64,000 bases of DNA from Mucilaginibacter corticis (lineage in GTDB: Bacteria; Bacteroidota; Bacteroidia; Sphingobacteriales; Sphingobacteriaceae), in assembly GCF_007558865.1 (NCBI RefSeq), contig NZ_VLPK01000003.1, positions 248,001 through 312,000 on the forward strand, in the 5' to 3' direction. Of the stretch, positions 17,005 to 25,266 are shown piece after piece. A program made the translations under genes and the position numbers. The first letter of the stretch is position 1. Every line of letters starts with the position of its first letter. A model generated the notes under the pieces. The model was not told the DNA's origin. It was given only the letters and a program-made list of their open reading frames with translations, and did not search any database.

Positions 17005-18399
17005 TTATTCTATTGATATCGGATTACCATCTGCCAGCTCTCCTTCCCACTTGCTTACCACTGCAGTAGCCATAGCATTACCTAATACGTTGGTTGCCGA
17101 TCTCCCCATGTCTAATAAGGGGTCGATACCAATCAGTAATGCTAATCCGGCTTCAGGGATATTGAACATGGCGATAGTTCCCGCTATTACCACTAATGAT
17201 GCCCGCGGCACACCCGCTACCCCTTTGCTGGTTAACATCAGCGTTAACAGCATGATCAACTGCTGGGCGAAAGATAAATGAATGCTGTAAGCCTGCGCCA
17301 GGAACAAAGATGCAAACGTCATATACATCATTGAGCCATCCAGGTTAAATGAATATCCCAGCGGCAATACAAAGCTTACTATTTTATTGCTGCAGCCAAA
17401 ACGCTCCATCTCAATTAATACCCGCGGGTAGGCTGCCTCGCTGGTTGATGTGCCGAAAGCCACCAGCATGGCATCTTTAATATTATTAACCAGTGTAAAT
17501 ACACGGCTCTTTAAAACAAAAAATCCGGCTAAGATGATAGCGACCCAAAGTATAATGAGTGAGAAGTAAAACTCGCCTATAAATACAGCGTAGGTTGATA
17601 TGATACTCAATCCCTGCTTAGCTACAACAGCTGTAATAGCGCCAAATACAGCCAACGGGGCAATCTTCATTACATAACCAGTTATCTTTAAAATAACATG
17701 GGCTATCGCGTCAAAAGCTTTAATAATTATCTCGCCCTTTTCGCCAATTGAGGCCGTCGCGACGCCAAAGAACAAGGCAAACACTACTATCTGCAAAATC
17801 TCGTTATTCGCCATCGACTCAAAAAAACTTTTCGGGAAAACATGGCTGATAAAATCTTTTAAGGATAATGCAGTTTTTTGTATCCCGGTATTAAGGTGGC
17901 TGTCGGGCAGCATCAGGTGCATTTCGTGTCCGGGTTGAAACAGGTTAACCAGTAACATGCCCAACAATAATGACACCAATGTAGCACTTAAAAACCAGAG
18001 CAATGTTTTTCCGCCTATTCTGCCTACGGCTTTAATATCCCCTACTTTAGCCACACCTACAACCAACGTAGTAAATACCAGCGGCGCCACGATCATTTTT
18101 ATCAAACGCAAAAATATATCGCTTAAAATGGTGAAGTATTCTATCTTATCTTCCCTGATGCCGTCGTTAAGTTTGCGTATTTTGGTGGCAGAGATCCGTT
18201 GCGATTTAAGGTCTTTATAAACAACTGACGTAGTATCTTTCAATAACACCAGTTTATTATCAATAACTTTGATGGCTGTTTCGGCGGCACTGATTTTGTT
18301 ATTGTATGTGGTAATTACAGCTACGTTATATATGTAACCAACTATAACACCTAATATAAGTGCAATAAAAATGTAAAGCGTGAGTTTGCTTTGTTTCAT
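17005..18399 (-). CDS. dicarboxylate/amino acid:cation symporter (DAACS family)
   Basis: 464 residues with about eight membrane segments and two re-entrant loops. The serine-rich motif AFGTSTSEAAYPRVL (about 315) and the substrate/cation motif YSFNLDGSMMYMTFASLF (about 350) are diagnostic of the GltP/DctA family. Between the first and second membrane helices lies a hydrophilic stretch of about 65 residues (KISAAETAIKVIDNKL onward), longer than in E. coli GltP and typical of Bacteroidota members. It imports glutamate, aspartate or C4-dicarboxylates with H+ or Na+; the sequence does not decide which. Confidence 0.88.
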   Translation of the reverse strand: MKQSKLTLYIFIALILGVIVGYIYNVAVITTYNNKISAAETAIKVIDNKLVLLKDTTSVVYKDLKSQRISATKIRKLNDGIREDKIEYFTILSDIFLRLIKMIVAPLVFTTLVVGVAKVGDIKAVGRIGGKTLLWFLSATLVSLLLGMLLVNLFQPGHEMHLMLPDSHLNTGIQKTALSLKDFISHVFPKSFFESMANNEILQIVVFALFFGVATASIGEKGEIIIKAFDAIAHVILKITGYVMKIAPLAVFGAITAVVAKQGLSIISTYAVFIGEFYFSLIILWVAIILAGFFVLKSRVFTLVNNIKDAMLVAFGTSTSEAAYPRVLIEMERFGCSNKIVSFVLPLGYSFNLDGSMMYMTFASLFLAQAYSIHLSFAQQLIMLLTLMLTSKGVAGVPRASLVVIAGTIAMFNIPEAGLALLIGIDPLLDMGRSATNVLGNAMATAVVSKWEGELADGNPISIE

Positions 18400-18416
18400 T
18401 TATAAATTTAACGGTG

Positions 18417-18424
18417 CGAAGCTA
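18417..18424 (-). promoter_or_regulatory. putative -7 element of the symporter gene
   Basis: TAGCTTCG on the minus strand with TTTT 20 bp upstream, ending 18 bp before the ATG; a relaxed match to TAnnTTTG. Confidence 0.35.
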
Positions 18425-18464
18425 CAACTAATTACTATTTTGCTAAAAATATAAATTTTTAAAG

Positions 18465-18992
18465 ATGAGCACAGCCACTTATGGCTTACAGGATATTAAA
18501 AAAGAATTGCAGCACCTGTCCGGCTTGCAGGTAGCCGAATTGTGCCTGCGCCTTGCCCGGCATAAAAAAGAAAACAAAGAGTTATTAGCCTATTTACTAT
18601 TCGAGGCTGATAATGATACCGCTTTTATTGAAAAAGTAAAGGCTGAGGCCGGTTTCATGTTTAGCCAGTTGCCGGTGCGTAGTTATGAGGCAGCAAAATA
18701 CCTGCGTAAAATATTGAGGCTGATTAGTAAATACACTAAGTTCATGTCATCAAAAGAAGCCGAGATAGACCTGTTACTTAATTTCTGTACTAACTATATT
18801 CAATATGCCGACAGGCGTACAGCCTACAAGCCCTTGCGCTTGATATTGGTAAGACAGGTAGAAAAAATACGTACCGCCATAGGTAAGCTGCATGAAGATC
18901 TGCAATATGATTTTATTAATGATTACAACACGGTACTTGATGATGCCGAAAAAAAACTAAGCTGGTTTAACAAGAGCAATTATTTGTTGTAA
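18465..18992 (+). CDS. conserved helical protein of unknown function
   Basis: 175 residues, predicted almost all-helical and soluble, without signal or membrane segment. Conserved-looking stretches are LQVAELCLRLARHKKENKELLAYLLF, YEAAKYLRKILRLISKYTKF and DRRTAYKPLRLILVRQVEKI. The tandem helices suggest a protein-binding role, but no family function is recognised. It precedes the ECF sigma factor gene by 48 bp on the same strand and may share its transcript. Confidence 0.65.
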   Translation: MSTATYGLQDIKKELQHLSGLQVAELCLRLARHKKENKELLAYLLFEADNDTAFIEKVKAEAGFMFSQLPVRSYEAAKYLRKILRLISKYTKFMSSKEAEIDLLLNFCTNYIQYADRRTAYKPLRLILVRQVEKIRTAIGKLHEDLQYDFINDYNTVLDDAEKKLSWFNKSNYLL

Positions 18993-19040
18993 CATTCCTC
19001 CTATCTTAGCATCTAAACAGAAAAAAACTGATCAATAACT

Positions 19041-19541
19041 GTGGCCGCCGAAAAGGAAATTGTCTTTAAGCAAATATTTGAAGCTAATTCAAAAAAGATA
19101 TTCCATTTGTGCTATGGTTACACCGGGGATGATGATGCTGCGAACGACCTGCTACAAGAAACATTTTTAAAAGTATGGCAAAACCTGGATAAATTTCGTA
19201 ACCAGGCAATGATCTCGACATGGATTTACCGTATTGCGGTAAACACTTGTTTAACTTATCTTAGATCAGAAAAACGCCAGGCTAAAGACGAGCTGACACC
19301 GCTGATAGCCGAAACCAAAATTGAAGAAGTATCAGAAAAAACCGAACAGGTTGCTTTATTGTATAAATGTATATCTAAACTCGAAGAGTCGGAACGGATA
19401 ATTATTACAATGGTGCTTGATGAATTACCTTATCCTGAAATTGCAGAGATATCGGGCATATCCGAAGGAAACCTAAGGGTAAAGATTTTTCGTATTAAAC
19501 AGAAATTGACAGAATTATATAATCAGTATGAAAGACTTTGA
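19041..19541 (+). CDS. ECF-type RNA polymerase sigma factor
   Basis: 166 residues with a GTG start. Region 2 (FHLCYGYTGDDDAANDLLQETFLKVWQNLDKF, RNQAMISTWIYRIAVN) and region 4 (ERIIITMVLDELPYPEIAEISGISEGNLRVKIFRIKQKL) are clear, and sigma region 3 is absent, as in extracytoplasmic-function sigma factors. The last 14 bases overlap the next gene, a membrane protein, so the two are translationally coupled; that partner is the natural candidate for a regulator. The target promoters are unknown. Confidence 0.88.
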   Translation: MAAEKEIVFKQIFEANSKKIFHLCYGYTGDDDAANDLLQETFLKVWQNLDKFRNQAMISTWIYRIAVNTCLTYLRSEKRQAKDELTPLIAETKIEEVSEKTEQVALLYKCISKLEESERIIITMVLDELPYPEIAEISGISEGNLRVKIFRIKQKLTELYNQYERL

Positions 19542-20118
19542 TCATTTAATGTCGGTTTGGCAGGAACAGCCAAAAAAGGATCAGCTTTCAGTAGATGATG
19601 TGCTGAAACAGGTGAAGAAGGGAATGAGCGGGCTAAGCAGGAAACTGTTTTGGAACATTACCAGTATGGCAATTTCATTAGCCGGGATATTTGTTGTAAT
19701 GGTGTTTTTTGTTTTTAACTCATGGGTTACTTACCTGGGCATATCTATTATACTGCTTACTATGATATTGTATGTAATTATGATGGTAAGAGATTACCGC
19801 ATCATCAACAAGCAGGATATTACCATTGACCCGGCAAGCTATTTACAGGATCTTAAGGAATATCAGAAAAACCGTGCTAAAGTATACGGAGGTTTATACT
19901 ACCTGTATGTTTGTTTAATAAGCGGCGGCCTCTTGCTATATTTCTATGAAGTACTTCAAAGCGCGTCAACCATGTTTAAAATAATAGCCTATACTTTAAC
20001 CACCTCCTGGTTATTGTTTTGTACTTTTTATTTAAAAGGACGCTTTGTTAAAAACGAACAAGATAAGCTTAACCTGATAATAGACCGCCTGATAAGGCTG
20101 CAAAATCAGTTCGATTAA
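19528..20118 (+). CDS. membrane protein coupled to the ECF sigma factor, possible regulator
   Basis: 196 residues. The first 50 are soluble (DHLMSVWQEQPKKDQLSVDDVLKQVKKG), followed by two pairs of membrane helices (about 45-90 and 130-170) and a short cytoplasmic tail. The overlap with the sigma gene and the soluble N-terminus preceding the membrane part resemble anti-sigma factors, but no HxxxCxxC zinc motif is present. The anti-sigma role is inference from position only. Confidence 0.6.
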   Translation: MKDFDHLMSVWQEQPKKDQLSVDDVLKQVKKGMSGLSRKLFWNITSMAISLAGIFVVMVFFVFNSWVTYLGISIILLTMILYVIMMVRDYRIINKQDITIDPASYLQDLKEYQKNRAKVYGGLYYLYVCLISGGLLLYFYEVLQSASTMFKIIAYTLTTSWLLFCTFYLKGRFVKNEQDKLNLIIDRLIRLQNQFD

Positions 20119-20121
20119 AGT

Positions 20122-20826
20122 TTATTTCACAACGCCGGTAGCGGCCCAAAACAACATATAAGTTTTAGAAAGATTTTTGAATTTCACTCCGGTTAATACC
20201 CTTTTAGCATCCGGGTGTACATTAAGCGCATGGATATTATGATGCTCGGTTTCTGTTAAGGTACTTTTATTGCTCCATTTGGCCATGTCATGTACCACAT
20301 AGCTAAAATCGGGATCATCAGCAGACACATCATTGGCCCAATCGGGTACGGTTATTTGCTTCACCTCTGCCCCATCGGTATAGATCAGGTCATATTCAAT
20401 TTTAGAACTACCGTAAGCGCTTGTAAGACATACGTACAGATCGCTGTAATTGTGTTTCGGAACTTTTATGGTAAGGGAATTGGTATCTGCTAATAATTTT
20501 GCCTGGCTCTTTGTCCCTTCGTTATTAGCATAATGTAATAAAATAGCAGGATGATGTTGATCAGCCGGGATCAAAGGATCATCCGGAATAGCCTTAGGGT
20601 TTGTCTCATTATTAAATAAAGCAGCAGCCATCGTAAGGTATCCGTTCTCACGATCTACACCTTTGTCCCAAACTACTAATTTACCTCGTGTAAGTGTAGT
20701 TACCGGGCGAACGTTTAAAAGGTCATCCACATTGATCTGGATAATTTTACCCGACTGGTATGTATAAGCAGAACTAACTATTAAACTGCTGATAATTAAG
20801 GTTGCAAACAAATATTTATTACGCAT
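20122..20826 (-). CDS. secreted protein of unknown function
   Basis: The ATG at 20826 gives 234 residues with an N-terminal signal (MRNKYLFATLIISSLIVSSAYTY); a longer form starting at 20877 would place 17 basic residues before it. The mature part is beta-rich with KLVVWDKGVDRENGYLTMAAALF and a C-terminal LTGVKFKNLSKTYMLFWAATG. No family is recognised. It converges with the sigma/membrane pair, with only 3 bp between stops. Confidence 0.55.
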   Translation of the reverse strand: MRNKYLFATLIISSLIVSSAYTYQSGKIIQINVDDLLNVRPVTTLTRGKLVVWDKGVDRENGYLTMAAALFNNETNPKAIPDDPLIPADQHHPAILLHYANNEGTKSQAKLLADTNSLTIKVPKHNYSDLYVCLTSAYGSSKIEYDLIYTDGAEVKQITVPDWANDVSADDPDFSYVVHDMAKWSNKSTLTETEHHNIHALNVHPDAKRVLTGVKFKNLSKTYMLFWAATGVVK

Positions 20827-20928
20827 ATGATAAAGGTAATATTTCTTGCTTATTTTGCGTTTATGCCGGTTTAACATTATTTAACCAGCAGGGAGGTATC
20901 TCCACTTAAAATCAATGCACATTTTTTA

Positions 20929-20936
20929 TATTTTTG
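20929..20936 (+). promoter_or_regulatory. putative -7 element of the glycosyltransferase-dxr-rseP run
   Basis: TATTTTTG fits TAnnTTTG and lies 45 bp before the first ATG of the six-gene same-strand block. No convincing -33 box. Confidence 0.3.
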
Positions 20937-20981
20937 CATGGGTTTAAAATAAGCAGCAGCTTTAGCCCTATCACCAAATCA

Positions 20982-21935
20982 ATGGATATATCAGTAGTAA
21001 TACCTTTATATAACGAAGTTGAATCATTACCCGAGCTTACCTCATGGATAAGCAAAGTGATGGATGAAAACAGTTTCCTTTACGAGATCATCTTAATTGA
21101 CGATGGCAGCACCGATGGTTCATGGGAAATGATCAACAAGCTGCGTTTAAATAATCCTTTTATTAAGGGTGTCAAATTCAGGCGCAATTATGGTAAATCA
21201 GCAGGACTTAATGTAGGCTTTGAGGCCGCGCAGGGCAATGTTGTGATCACCATGGATGCCGACCTGCAGGACAGTCCCGACGAGATACCTGAGCTTTATC
21301 GCCGCGTTACCGAAGAGAAATACGACCTGATATCGGGCTGGAAAGCTAAACGTTATGACCCGTTAAGCAAAACTATCCCTACCAAATTATTTAATCTGGC
21401 TACCCGTAAAATGTCGGGCATAAATAATCTGCATGATTTTAACTGCGGACTGAAAGCTTACCGTAAAACGGTGATCAAAAATATCGAGATCTACGGCGAA
21501 ATGCATCGTTATATCCCGGTAATTGCCAAATGGGCCGGTTTTACAAAAATTGGCGAACAGGTAGTTGAACATCGCGCCCGTAAATACGGTACTACCAAGT
21601 TTGGTATGAGCCGTTTTATCAATGGCTTTTTAGACCTGCTTTCTATATTCTTCGTTGGTAAATTCGGCAAGCGCCCCATGCACTTTTTTGGCGCTATGGG
21701 CAGTCTAAGCTTTTTTGCCGGTTTGATCTGTGCTATCTGGATCATCAGCGACAAATTGTATGATATTGCACATCATATCAAATACTCGCGCGAGGTAACG
21801 GCGCAGCCTTTATTTTACATTGCATTAGTGGCTATTATTATTGGTTCGCAATTGTTTTTAACCGGCTTTGTGGCCGAACTGGTAGCCCGCAGCGCCCCCG
21901 AGCGAAATCATTACCAGATAGAAGACAGGATCTGA
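20982..21935 (+). CDS. GT2 glycosyltransferase, dolichyl/undecaprenyl-phosphate type
   Basis: Starting at the ATG at 20982 (the preceding TTG codon is less likely) gives 317 residues opening directly with VVIPLYNEVESLPEL. DDGSTDGSW and DADLQDSPDEIP are the nucleotide-sugar and metal-binding motifs. Two C-terminal membrane helices (FFGAMGSLSFFAGLICAIW and LFYIALVAIIIGSQLFL) give the GtrB/DPM1-like architecture, which transfers a sugar onto a polyprenyl phosphate at the inner membrane. The sugar is unknown. Its stop codon overlaps the start of a repeat array. Confidence 0.85.
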   Translation: MDISVVIPLYNEVESLPELTSWISKVMDENSFLYEIILIDDGSTDGSWEMINKLRLNNPFIKGVKFRRNYGKSAGLNVGFEAAQGNVVITMDADLQDSPDEIPELYRRVTEEKYDLISGWKAKRYDPLSKTIPTKLFNLATRKMSGINNLHDFNCGLKAYRKTVIKNIEIYGEMHRYIPVIAKWAGFTKIGEQVVEHRARKYGTTKFGMSRFINGFLDLLSIFFVGKFGKRPMHFFGAMGSLSFFAGLICAIWIISDKLYDIAHHIKYSREVTAQPLFYIALVAIIIGSQLFLTGFVAELVARSAPERNHYQIEDRI

Positions 21936-22042
21936 TGTACTGATGTGTGGATATGCAGATAGAATATCCCATTTATCAACAACATAAACCCAATTAAAAA
22001 AAATCTGCACATTTGCACCTACGCACATCTGCATATCTATAC
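21934..22042. repeat. octamer array with inverted arms (GATGTGTG / ATCTGCAC)
   Basis: Left arm: GATGTACT, GATGTGTG, GATATGCA from 21934, starting inside the stop codon. After about 45 AT-rich bases the right arm runs in the opposite orientation: ATCTGCAC, ATTTGCAC, CTACGCAC, ATCTGCAT, ATCTATAC (22003-22042), ending 2 bp before the next ATG. A related decayed copy lies at 49306-49445. Confidence 0.7.
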
Positions 22043-22044
22043 AT

Positions 22045-23013
22045 ATGTTTTTTTCCATCATCATACCATTATATAACCGACCGCAAGAAATAAAAGAGCT
22101 GCTTGAATCGCTTACAAAGCAAACCTATAAAAACTTTGAGGTATTGGTTATTGAGGATGGTTCTGTTGATGATGCTGAAGATATTGTAAACAGCTTTACC
22201 GATCAGTTAAACGTACGGTATTTTGTAAAGGAAAACGCGGGCCAGGGTTTTGCGCGCAATTACGCTTTCGAGCGCGCCAAAGGCGATTATTTTATCATTT
22301 TCGATTCTGATTGCCTGATTCCTGCAGATTACCTGGAGATAGTCAATAATTCACTTGCCAAAAACTGGCTTGATGCCTATGGCGGTCCCGATGCTGCGCA
22401 TCCGTCATTTACGCCCGTGCAAAAAGCTATCAGTTATTCCATGACCTCGCCTTTCACAACCGGTGGCATCCGTGGCAATAAAAAGAGTATAGGCCAGTTT
22501 CACCCGCGTAGCTTTAACATGGGCATATCAAGGCAGGTATGGGAGAAAGCCGGCGGTTTTATCATCACCCGCTCGGGCGAGGATATCGAATACAGCATCC
22601 GCATCCACACCATGAATTTTAAGATCGGCCTGATACCACGCGCAAAGGTTTATCATAAGCGCCGTACCAGCCTTTACCAGTTTTATAAGCAGCTTCATTT
22701 CTTTGGCAGGGCGCGTATAAATGTTTATAAGTTCTTCCCAAACGAGCTAAAAGCCGTTCATTTTTTCCCGGCAATATTCACATTGGGTGTATTTTTTACA
22801 CTTATTTCGAACATTTTTAGCTGGCCAATTGCTATATTGTGTAATGTTATTGCCGTACTATTAATTTTGTTGATATTTTTTCACTCTTTAAGTAAAAATA
22901 AGTCGGTAAAAATTGCATTTTTGAGCGTACTGGCTTCCTTCATCCAGTTAACTGCTTACGGGCTTGGTTTTATGCAGGATTTTTGGAGACGGGTAATATT
23001 AAAAAGATTTTAA
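22045..23013 (+). CDS. GT2 family glycosyltransferase with C-terminal membrane helices
   Basis: 322 residues. IIPLYNRPQEIKELLESL, EDGSVDDAEDI and DSDCLIPADYL are the GT-A motifs; GGFIITRSGEDIEYSIRIH supplies the acceptor-side acidic residues (ED). Two or three membrane helices near the C-terminus (FFPAIFTLGVFFTLI, AILCNVIAVLLILLIFF) anchor it. It probably builds a surface glycan or glycolipid; the substrate is unknown. A gap of 7 bp to the next gene supports co-transcription. Confidence 0.82.
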   Translation: MFFSIIIPLYNRPQEIKELLESLTKQTYKNFEVLVIEDGSVDDAEDIVNSFTDQLNVRYFVKENAGQGFARNYAFERAKGDYFIIFDSDCLIPADYLEIVNNSLAKNWLDAYGGPDAAHPSFTPVQKAISYSMTSPFTTGGIRGNKKSIGQFHPRSFNMGISRQVWEKAGGFIITRSGEDIEYSIRIHTMNFKIGLIPRAKVYHKRRTSLYQFYKQLHFFGRARINVYKFFPNELKAVHFFPAIFTLGVFFTLISNIFSWPIAILCNVIAVLLILLIFFHSLSKNKSVKIAFLSVLASFIQLTAYGLGFMQDFWRRVILKRF

Positions 23014-23020
23014 GCAAGAT

Positions 23021-23755
23021 ATGTATCATCCCTTTTCGGTAGTAGAAACAACAAAAACAGCCTGGACTATCTTTAAGAAGAATTTTGCAACCATAATTGT
23101 TTATTCAATTGCAGCTTCTTTCTTATTGCTGGTATTAGGCGGCGTTGTTGAGTTTGTAATTGCTCCCGAAGAATTTACCGGCAAAATGATCGTATCGCTT
23201 TTTATGGTCTTTGTGCAAACCTACACTACGCTTGGTCTTTATAAACTGATCTTTACGGTAATTGACAGCGAGTATTATGAATTTGAATTTTCGCAGATCT
23301 TACCGCCTTTTAAAAGCATCATGAGTTACTTGGGTGTTATTTTTTCGATGGCATTCGTAGTTACTACATTTCACCTGTTAATGTCAAAGATGGATGATTA
23401 TCCTTACCTGCAGCAGTTGATTGAAGATGTGGCTGCCATTGCAGCTTTATATTTTGCCCTGCGGATAATGTTCTTCATTACCTTCATCATTGATGATAAA
23501 TCCGGCGGGCTTGAATCATTGCGCCAAAGTTTCCAACTGACAAAAGGATATTTCTTTAAGATACTGGCTATGCTGGGTATAATATTACTGTTTATTGCAT
23601 TACCTGCCGCTTTATCACAGTATAAAGGCTTAAGTTTTATATCAATAGCAATTATAATTACCTACCCTTTTGTTAATATTATTCTTGCGGTAACTTATCG
23701 CAAACTGATATACAGCCACCAGGATGTGGACGACGATATTGCCGAAACTAATTAA
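23021..23755 (+). CDS. polytopic membrane protein of unknown function
   Basis: 244 residues with about six hydrophobic segments (for example ATIIVYSIAASFLLLVLGG, IVSLFMVFVQTYTTLG, ILAMLGIILLFIALPAAL) and an acidic C-terminus (DVDDDIAET). The pattern resembles the membrane domain seen next to glycerophosphodiester phosphodiesterases, but no catalytic part is present. It is sandwiched between a glycosyltransferase gene and the GH3-type gene with 3-7 bp gaps. Confidence 0.65.
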   Translation: MYHPFSVVETTKTAWTIFKKNFATIIVYSIAASFLLLVLGGVVEFVIAPEEFTGKMIVSLFMVFVQTYTTLGLYKLIFTVIDSEYYEFEFSQILPPFKSIMSYLGVIFSMAFVVTTFHLLMSKMDDYPYLQQLIEDVAAIAALYFALRIMFFITFIIDDKSGGLESLRQSFQLTKGYFFKILAMLGIILLFIALPAALSQYKGLSFISIAIIITYPFVNIILAVTYRKLIYSHQDVDDDIAETN

Positions 23756-23758
23756 GCG

Positions 23759-25258
23759 ATGGGTTTAAAGTCCATATTAAGCAATGTGTTTGCGGCATGG
23801 GTTAATAAAGACCTTAACCGTATCCGTAAAAATGCAGTAGCCATACAGAAACAAACTTTTGAGAACCTGATCAGCAAGGCTAAAAATACCACCTTTGGAC
23901 AAGATCACCATTTTGACCAAATTAAATCTTACGACGATTTTAAAAGGCAGGTCCCGCTGCGCGATTATGAAGAGCTTAGCCTCTACATTAAACGCGTGGT
24001 TAATGGCGAAGCCGATGTACTTTGGCCAGGCAAACCTACTTATCTTACCAAAACATCGGGCACAACATCGGGGGTAAAGTATATTCCTATCAGCAAAGAA
24101 AGCATGCCCGAGCATATCAGGGCCGCGCGTAATGCTTTGCTAAACTATATTCATGAAACAGGCAAGGCAGATTTTGTAAACGGCAAGATGATATTCTTAC
24201 AGGGTAGCCCGGTTTTGGCAGAAAAGGCCGGTATCCCAACAGGTAGGTTATCAGGTATTGTAGCGCATCATGTCCCCGCTTATTTACAAAAGAACCGTTT
24301 ACCCAGCTACGAGGTAAATTGTATTGAAGACTGGGAAGAAAAAGTCGACGCCATTGTACAGGAAACCGTTACAGAAGATATGCGCCTGATCTCTGGCATC
24401 CCGCCCTGGTGCCAGATGTATTTCGACAGGCTTTCGGCCGTATCGGGCGGAAAAAAGATAAAAGACATCTTTCCCAATTTTAAACTATTTGTTTACGGCG
24501 GTGTAAATTTTGAACCGTACAGGGTACGCATGCAGGAAAGCATTGGTTTTGCTATCGATTCGATTGAAACATATCCCGCGTCAGAAGGTTTTATCGCGTT
24601 CCAGGATTCTCAGAAAGAAAAAGGCTTGCTGCTACTGGTTGATTCGGGCATATTTTATGAATTTGTACCAACCGACGAGTATTTTAATGAAAACCCAACC
24701 CGCGTTAGCTTACAGGATGTTGAACTGGATAAAAATTACGCGCTGATATTAAATACCAACGCTGGATTATGGGGCTATAGCATTGGCGATACTGTTAAGT
24801 TTGTTTCTAAAGATCCATATAAGATCGTAGTGACCGGGCGCATTAAACATTATATATCCGCATTTGGCGAGCATGTTATAGGTGAGGAAGTAGAACAGGC
24901 GCTAATGAGCGTGGCTAACCAGGAAGGGATTGAGATCATTGAATTTACGGTAGCACCACAAGTTAACCCGCCCGCCGGAGCTTTACCTTACCACGAGTGG
25001 TTCATTGAATTTGGCACCGCGCCAAAAAACGTCAAAGATTTTGCTTTAAAAGTTGACAAGGCCTTGCAAACAAAAAATATTTACTATTTTGACCTGATTG
25101 ACGGTAACATTTTGCAACCTTTGATTGTCCAAAGCGTAAAGAGGGATGCGTTTATTAATTATATGCGCTCGCAAGGCAAACTTGGGGGACAAAACAAAGT
25201 GCCAAGATTAGCCAACGACAGGAAGATAGCAGACGGATTAAAGGAGTATATAGTTTAA
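23759..25258 (+). CDS. GH3 auxin-responsive-promoter family protein (acyl-adenylate amido synthetase-like)
   Basis: 499 residues of the GH3 family, named for plant enzymes that adenylate acidic hormones and conjugate them to amino acids. The ATP-binding loop appears as TKTSGTTSGVKYIPIS (about residue 97-112). ETYPASEGFIAFQD corresponds to the second adenylation motif and GYSIGDTVKFVSKDPYKIVVTGRIKHYISAFGEHV to the acyl-adenylate hinge. Bacterial members are common in Bacteroidota, but their acyl substrate is unknown. It sits 9 bp before dxr. Confidence 0.85.
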   Translation: MGLKSILSNVFAAWVNKDLNRIRKNAVAIQKQTFENLISKAKNTTFGQDHHFDQIKSYDDFKRQVPLRDYEELSLYIKRVVNGEADVLWPGKPTYLTKTSGTTSGVKYIPISKESMPEHIRAARNALLNYIHETGKADFVNGKMIFLQGSPVLAEKAGIPTGRLSGIVAHHVPAYLQKNRLPSYEVNCIEDWEEKVDAIVQETVTEDMRLISGIPPWCQMYFDRLSAVSGGKKIKDIFPNFKLFVYGGVNFEPYRVRMQESIGFAIDSIETYPASEGFIAFQDSQKEKGLLLLVDSGIFYEFVPTDEYFNENPTRVSLQDVELDKNYALILNTNAGLWGYSIGDTVKFVSKDPYKIVVTGRIKHYISAFGEHVIGEEVEQALMSVANQEGIEIIEFTVAPQVNPPAGALPYHEWFIEFGTAPKNVKDFALKVDKALQTKNIYYFDLIDGNILQPLIVQSVKRDAFINYMRSQGKLGGQNKVPRLANDRKIADGLKEYIV

Positions 25259-25266
25259 ACACCACA

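Noticed and set aside
21934..22042. CRISPR-like array
   Set aside because: Units are 7-8 bp, degenerate and without unique spacers; no cas gene is in the window.
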